In this document: positions 7,251 to 9,921 of the stretch, piece after piece
Position numbering within the stretch: the stretch's first letter is position 1
Layout of the letters: each line of letters starts with the position of its first letter
NCBI GenBank assembly: GCA_964348615.1
Contig: CAYGDE010000028.1
Span: 1-9,921, forward strand
Origin: DATIHT01 sp964348615
GTDB lineage: Bacteria; Patescibacteriota; Microgenomatia; Curtissbacterales; GWA2-41-24
Reading direction: 5' to 3'
DNA: 9,921 bases
Translations under genes and position numbers: made by a program
The notes under the pieces: model-generated
What the model was told of the DNA's origin: nothing
Seen by the model: only the letters and a program-made list of their open reading frames with translations
Databases searched by the model: none

Positions 7251-9509
7251 TCACTCGTTATTCTTAATCGTCGAAATTACCCCATCAACTATTTGTCTCA
7301 ATTCTAATTGCGAAGGGTACGCCAAAATCCTAACTATCTTGTCCCCCCGAAACAAAAAGAATTGAACCTTGTGATACTCTTCATCTTTCACAACCCTAGC
7401 ATAAACCTTGTCCCAGCCATCAATTTTAATTTGTTCCTGGATTACTAATTCCTTAAATGGCTCACTTAAGTTTTCGATATACTGTAAAGCAGTCTCATTC
7501 TCTTTACTGTCAAAATCAAGTTCAATCTTAAAATGGTTGTCCGAAGAAGAAATTGTATAATTACCATCAACTTCATCTACAAACCAATCATCGGGATAAG
7601 AAAACAGAAACCCTTGTTCGGCCTTATAAACAGGCCAAATTGACGGATTCTGCTGCATTAAACCAAAAAGTGCGCTTTGGGCATCCGAATTCTCAGAGTT
7701 TATCTCAATCGCCCTTTTAAAAGCCGAATTAGAATCTTCAATTTTCCCCAATTTCAAAAAAACATAACCTATGTATTTATAAATTTCGGACAAAGACTCG
7801 TTAAATTCAGCTTCTGTCAAGGGTGTACTTTCCCGCTTCACAGTCGTTGCCTGGTTTAGGTATTCATATGCAAGGTCATATCGCGCTCGTTCCGCGTATA
7901 AATCGGCAAGCCTCACATACGCTTTTAAAAGTCCTGGGTTTATTTCGATGGCTTTTTTGTATTGTGATTCTGCGGCTTCAAGATCTCCCAGTTCACGTAA
8001 GGTATTTGCAAAATCCAACCTCGCATGAGCATATGCGGGCCTGATCTCCAAAGCTTTTTGGTAGTAAAAAGCCGCATCGTCCAACTTTTTGTCATTGTAA
8101 TAAAAAAGGGCAATATTATTGTTTGCAAGAGCGCTTCGTGGGTAAACCCTCAAAACACTCTCCCATAAAGTTAATCCATTTCTCCAATCGGAATTACGCA
8201 GAAAAGTTATAGTTGAGTAACACACTACAAGTGACCCAAACACAACCCAAAATACGACAGTAGCAATTCGCTCATTTGCATAAATTCGAAAAATATTCGC
8301 TCTTAATTCGCATAATAACCAAGCCGCCACCAAACAGTAGCCAAAGCTAGCGATGTATACATATCTTTCAGAAAGTACTGTCGGTTGGGCCAAAATATTG
8401 GCAACTGGCAGGATTGAGCAAAAAAACCAAACGACCCCCAACGTCAAAAAGGGCAACCGACGCCGCGCGAAAAATGAGGCAAAAAAAACAACAATCAAAG
8501 AAAAAAGCCATAGCAGATTGGGTAATTTTGAATAATTATCAAAAATCGCCCCATCGTTAACCCAATTTAGAAACGTTTCAAAACCTGGCCTGATTATATG
8601 GCTTATCGACAAATCTACCGGCAAAAACAGAAGTGAAATATACTTGATAATTACTTCCGGCCCCATCAACCGGCTATAGTTGAATCCGCTGTCTAGCCAA
8701 TAATTCGCCTCATTTAACCCTCGCCCAATTAAAAATACTCTAACCAAAAGGTAAAAAGCAGCCGCCACAAAATAAGGAAGATAATTCGCAATAATTCGTT
8801 TCAAATTCCTCCTGAGTGAAGTCGAAGGATTCGTTTGAATTCGATCACTCATCAAAAGCCAGTCTGTCACAACAAAAAGAACAGGCAGAACCAATGTCAA
8901 CTCATAAGAAAAAAACGCCAAAAGAGCCAACACAACCGATACCAACAGGTACTTGCTTGTTAACATACGTTTAGAATTAGTTTGAGTCCGTGATTTTAGA
9001 TATAGCCAGAAAGAAACGAACATGAACAATGGCCCAATCATATCCATGCTGGAAGTCATAAAAGTAATAGCCTCTGTATGAATCGGGTGCACGCCAAAAA
9101 GAAAAGCTGTCACAAACGGCAAATAGGTTGTAGACTTTTCTTTACTTCTGCCCACTACCCACAACCTACTACCTACTAACTGTTCTACAATCAAATACAC
9201 CAATACCGTCGATCCTAGATGGACTAAAATGGAATGCAAGTGATAACCAAAGGGCTTATTGCCAAAAACCTGTCCATAAATAATGTACAAAGAGTCCCGC
9301 ACTGGCCTGTAGGTTGCTTCTTCCCTAAAAGGAGGGCCTTTCCCTAAAAAAACAGCGGGGATATTTTCAAAATGTTGATTAATTGCCCACTGTCCAACGA
9401 AAGTCTTATCGTCTGAAACAAAACTATTTTGAAAAATATTCAAATAAGACAAACTGGTTAAAAAAACCACAACTAGAATCTGGAACCATTTTTTTGTACT
9501 TATTCGCAT
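7251..9509 (-). CDS. TMTC-like glycosyltransferase with TPRs and C-terminal beta-rich domain (T3)
   Basis: This is a 752-residue protein from ATG 9509, chosen because AGGTGA (9514-9519) lies four bases upstream and the first membrane segment follows directly. The reading frame is open to an ATG at 9608, but that would overlap the previous gene and add 33 residues, part of them encoded by a dispersed repeat. The membrane region carries the acidic pair D33-D34, Y-R-P-V-R and HPIHTEA followed by M-T-S-S-M-D. Four TPR-like units span about residues 457-610, more than the three in its paralogue at 3582-5732. Residues about 625-752 form a beta-rich soluble domain (S-Y-P-D-D-W, then Y-A-R-V-V and Q-F-F-L-F). 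TMTC-type enzymes transfer sugars to acceptor proteins outside the membrane; the acceptor here is unknown. Two basic loops hold repeat-derived residues: one after YLIVEQLVGSR and one around NPSTSLRRN. It ends in TGA, 22 nt before the next gene. Confidence 0.85.
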   Translation of the reverse strand: MRISTKKWFQILVVVFLTSLSYLNIFQNSFVSDDKTFVGQWAINQHFENIPAVFLGKGPPFREEATYRPVRDSLYIIYGQVFGNKPFGYHLHSILVHLGSTVLVYLIVEQLVGSRLWVVGRSKEKSTTYLPFVTAFLFGVHPIHTEAITFMTSSMDMIGPLFMFVSFWLYLKSRTQTNSKRMLTSKYLLVSVVLALLAFFSYELTLVLPVLFVVTDWLLMSDRIQTNPSTSLRRNLKRIIANYLPYFVAAAFYLLVRVFLIGRGLNEANYWLDSGFNYSRLMGPEVIIKYISLLFLPVDLSISHIIRPGFETFLNWVNDGAIFDNYSKLPNLLWLFSLIVVFFASFFARRRLPFLTLGVVWFFCSILPVANILAQPTVLSERYVYIASFGYCLVAAWLLCELRANIFRIYANERIATVVFWVVFGSLVVCYSTITFLRNSDWRNGLTLWESVLRVYPRSALANNNIALFYYNDKKLDDAAFYYQKALEIRPAYAHARLDFANTLRELGDLEAAESQYKKAIEINPGLLKAYVRLADLYAERARYDLAYEYLNQATTVKRESTPLTEAEFNESLSEIYKYIGYVFLKLGKIEDSNSAFKRAIEINSENSDAQSALFGLMQQNPSIWPVYKAEQGFLFSYPDDWFVDEVDGNYTISSSDNHFKIELDFDSKENETALQYIENLSEPFKELVIQEQIKIDGWDKVYARVVKDEEYHKVQFFLFRGDKIVRILAYPSQLELRQIVDGVISTIKNNE
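8262..8312. repeat. Cluster of ATTCGC motifs in T3
   Basis: ATTCGC occurs at 8266, 8295 and 8306, with ATTCGA at 8284, in a coding stretch for a basic loop (R-A-N-I-F-R-I-Y-A-N-E-R). Further copies lie at 8784 and 9502. Confidence 0.4.
8811..8829. repeat. Dispersed 19-nt element inside T3
   Basis: CCTGA, 8-nt spacer GTGAAGTC, GAAGGA. The spacer differs by one base from the copy at 6789-6807. It is read here as P-S-T-S-L-R, a different frame from the L-R-L-R-S-G of the other copy, in a basic loop. Confidence 0.7.
9121..9180. repeat. In-frame simple-repeat block in T3
   Basis: The plus strand reads CCCACTACCCACAACCTACT then ACCTACTAAC. It encodes GSRLWVVGRSKEKSTTY between YLIVEQLV and the next membrane segment. 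It is the shortest of the three equivalent blocks and lacks the CGCTT part. Confidence 0.75.
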
Positions 9510-9513
9510 ACAT

Positions 9514-9519
9514 TCACCT
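9514..9519 (-). promoter_or_regulatory. Ribosome binding site AGGTGA that sets the start of T3
   Basis: AGGTGA on the coding strand lies four bases upstream of ATG 9509 and supports that start over the in-frame ATG at 9608. It directly follows a dispersed repeat. Confidence 0.6.
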
Positions 9520-9523
9520 ATTA

Positions 9524-9552
9524 ATTCGTTTACCCTGAGAGAAATCGAAGGG
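9524..9552. repeat. Dispersed 19-nt element between T0 and T3
   Basis: ATTCGTTTACCCTGA, 8-nt spacer, GAAGGG. It occupies about half of the 67-nt gap, the longest in the window. CCCT and AGGG can pair, but the stem is too weak to call a terminator. Confidence 0.65.
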
Positions 9553-9576
9553 CAAACACTATTCACACTCTCCAAA

Positions 9577-9921
9577 TCAATCTTGCAAAGAAGCAACCAA
9601 AAGTTCAACTACGCCCTGGATGTCCTTTGAAACCGGATAAACTAAAATGTCATAAACACTGTTCCCAAAAAATACGGTAAACTCCGATTTTGAGATACCG
9701 TTATCATTCCACATTCTGGCATATGTACTATCCGGACCCTTAAGGTCGATATATCCATGCTGAACTAAAACCCCATAAGATTTGGAATAACTAGCTACAA
9801 AATCTTCAATTGTTTGCCCTCGTTCCCGCATGTCCGGGATAATCTCAATCGTATACCCAACCCCTTCGGTAGTTATCTGTAGCCCTTCTTTTAAATCAAA
9901 AACCCTAAAACCTTTTGGTAT
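9577..9921 (-). CDS. C-terminal tail of an upstream protein with the same beta-rich domain (T0)
   Basis: The reading frame is open from the right edge to TGA at 9577-9579, giving 114 codons of a protein whose start lies outside the window. The ATG at 9831 is an internal Met, not a start. The tail matches the C-terminal domains of the two complete TMTC-like proteins: Y-A-R-M-W followed by a strand like F-T-V-F-F-G and then I-L-V-Y-P-V, against Y-A-R-V-V / Q-F-F-L-F-R-G / I-L-A-Y-P in the next gene. By analogy it is probably the end of another TMTC-TPR protein, but the membrane and TPR parts cannot be seen, and the domain could also be joined to something else. It lies 67 nt upstream of the next gene, in the same orientation. 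Confidence 0.7.
   Translation of the reverse strand: MPKGFRVFDLKEGLQITTEGVGYTIEIIPDMRERGQTIEDFVASYSKSYGVLVQHGYIDLKGPDSTYARMWNDNGISKSEFTVFFGNSVYDILVYPVSKDIQGVVELLVASLQD

Noticed and set aside
7240..7260. Recoded TGA (Gly or Trp), as in some Patescibacteria lineages
   Set aside because: TGA ends T3 at 7251 and T0 at 9577 at the positions expected from their domains, and reading through gives no conserved sequence.
9510..9608. N-terminal extension of T3 to the in-frame ATG at 9608
   Set aside because: It overlaps the end of the upstream gene, includes a dispersed repeat, and lies before a well-placed AGGTGA and ATG at 9509 that starts right at the first membrane segment as in the paralogues.
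9577..9831. A separate 84-residue gene starting at ATG 9831
   Set aside because: The frame stays open to the window edge and the residues before this Met continue the same domain, so it is an internal Met of a larger gene.

Overview
All seven protein genes in this window lie on the minus strand and are packed almost end to end (gaps from a 1-nt overlap to 67 nt). They read as one operon whose upstream end is at the right. The DNA is AT-rich (high-30s % GC by eye) and uses the standard bacterial code with TGA as a stop. I see no RNA gene, transposase, CRISPR array, promoter or terminator, and no gene-free stretch over 300 bases. The large multi-pass proteins of the TMTC/PMT type, the tight packing and the many short simple repeats running through coding sequence suggest an uncultured Patescibacteria (Candidate Phyla Radiation) bacterium, perhaps Microgenomates. 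That placement is an inference from gene style; there is no marker gene.

In transcription order (right to left) the genes are: T0, the C-terminal tail of a protein running off the right edge (9577-9921); T3, a complete TMTC-like membrane glycosyltransferase with TPRs and a C-terminal beta-rich domain (7251-9509); GB, a GT-C-like membrane protein (5732-7228); T2, a second TMTC-like/TPR/beta-domain protein (3582-5732); S, a membrane-anchored SGNH/GDSL-type protein (2393-3580); GA, a paralogue of GB (880-2373); and T1, the N-terminal part of a third TMTC-like protein running off the left edge (1-862). Two families, T and G, therefore alternate, with one SGNH protein among them.

The simplest reading is a locus that builds or attaches glycans outside the membrane. 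The T and G proteins would use lipid-linked sugars on the outer face, the TPR and beta-rich tails would bind acceptors or partners, and the SGNH protein would add or remove acyl groups. No substrate can be read from the sequence.

The most unusual feature is how short repeats enter these genes in frame. A CTACTACC-type tract sits in the same loop of all three T genes. A 9-bp tandem repeat encoding K-L-x sits in the same loop of both G genes. A 19-nt element, CCTGA-N8-GAAGGR, occurs four times: twice inside genes in different reading frames and twice at gene starts. The in-gene insertions fall in basic loops predicted to be cytoplasmic. A second notable feature is a shared C-x9-C-x12-C-x6-C tail in the two G proteins.
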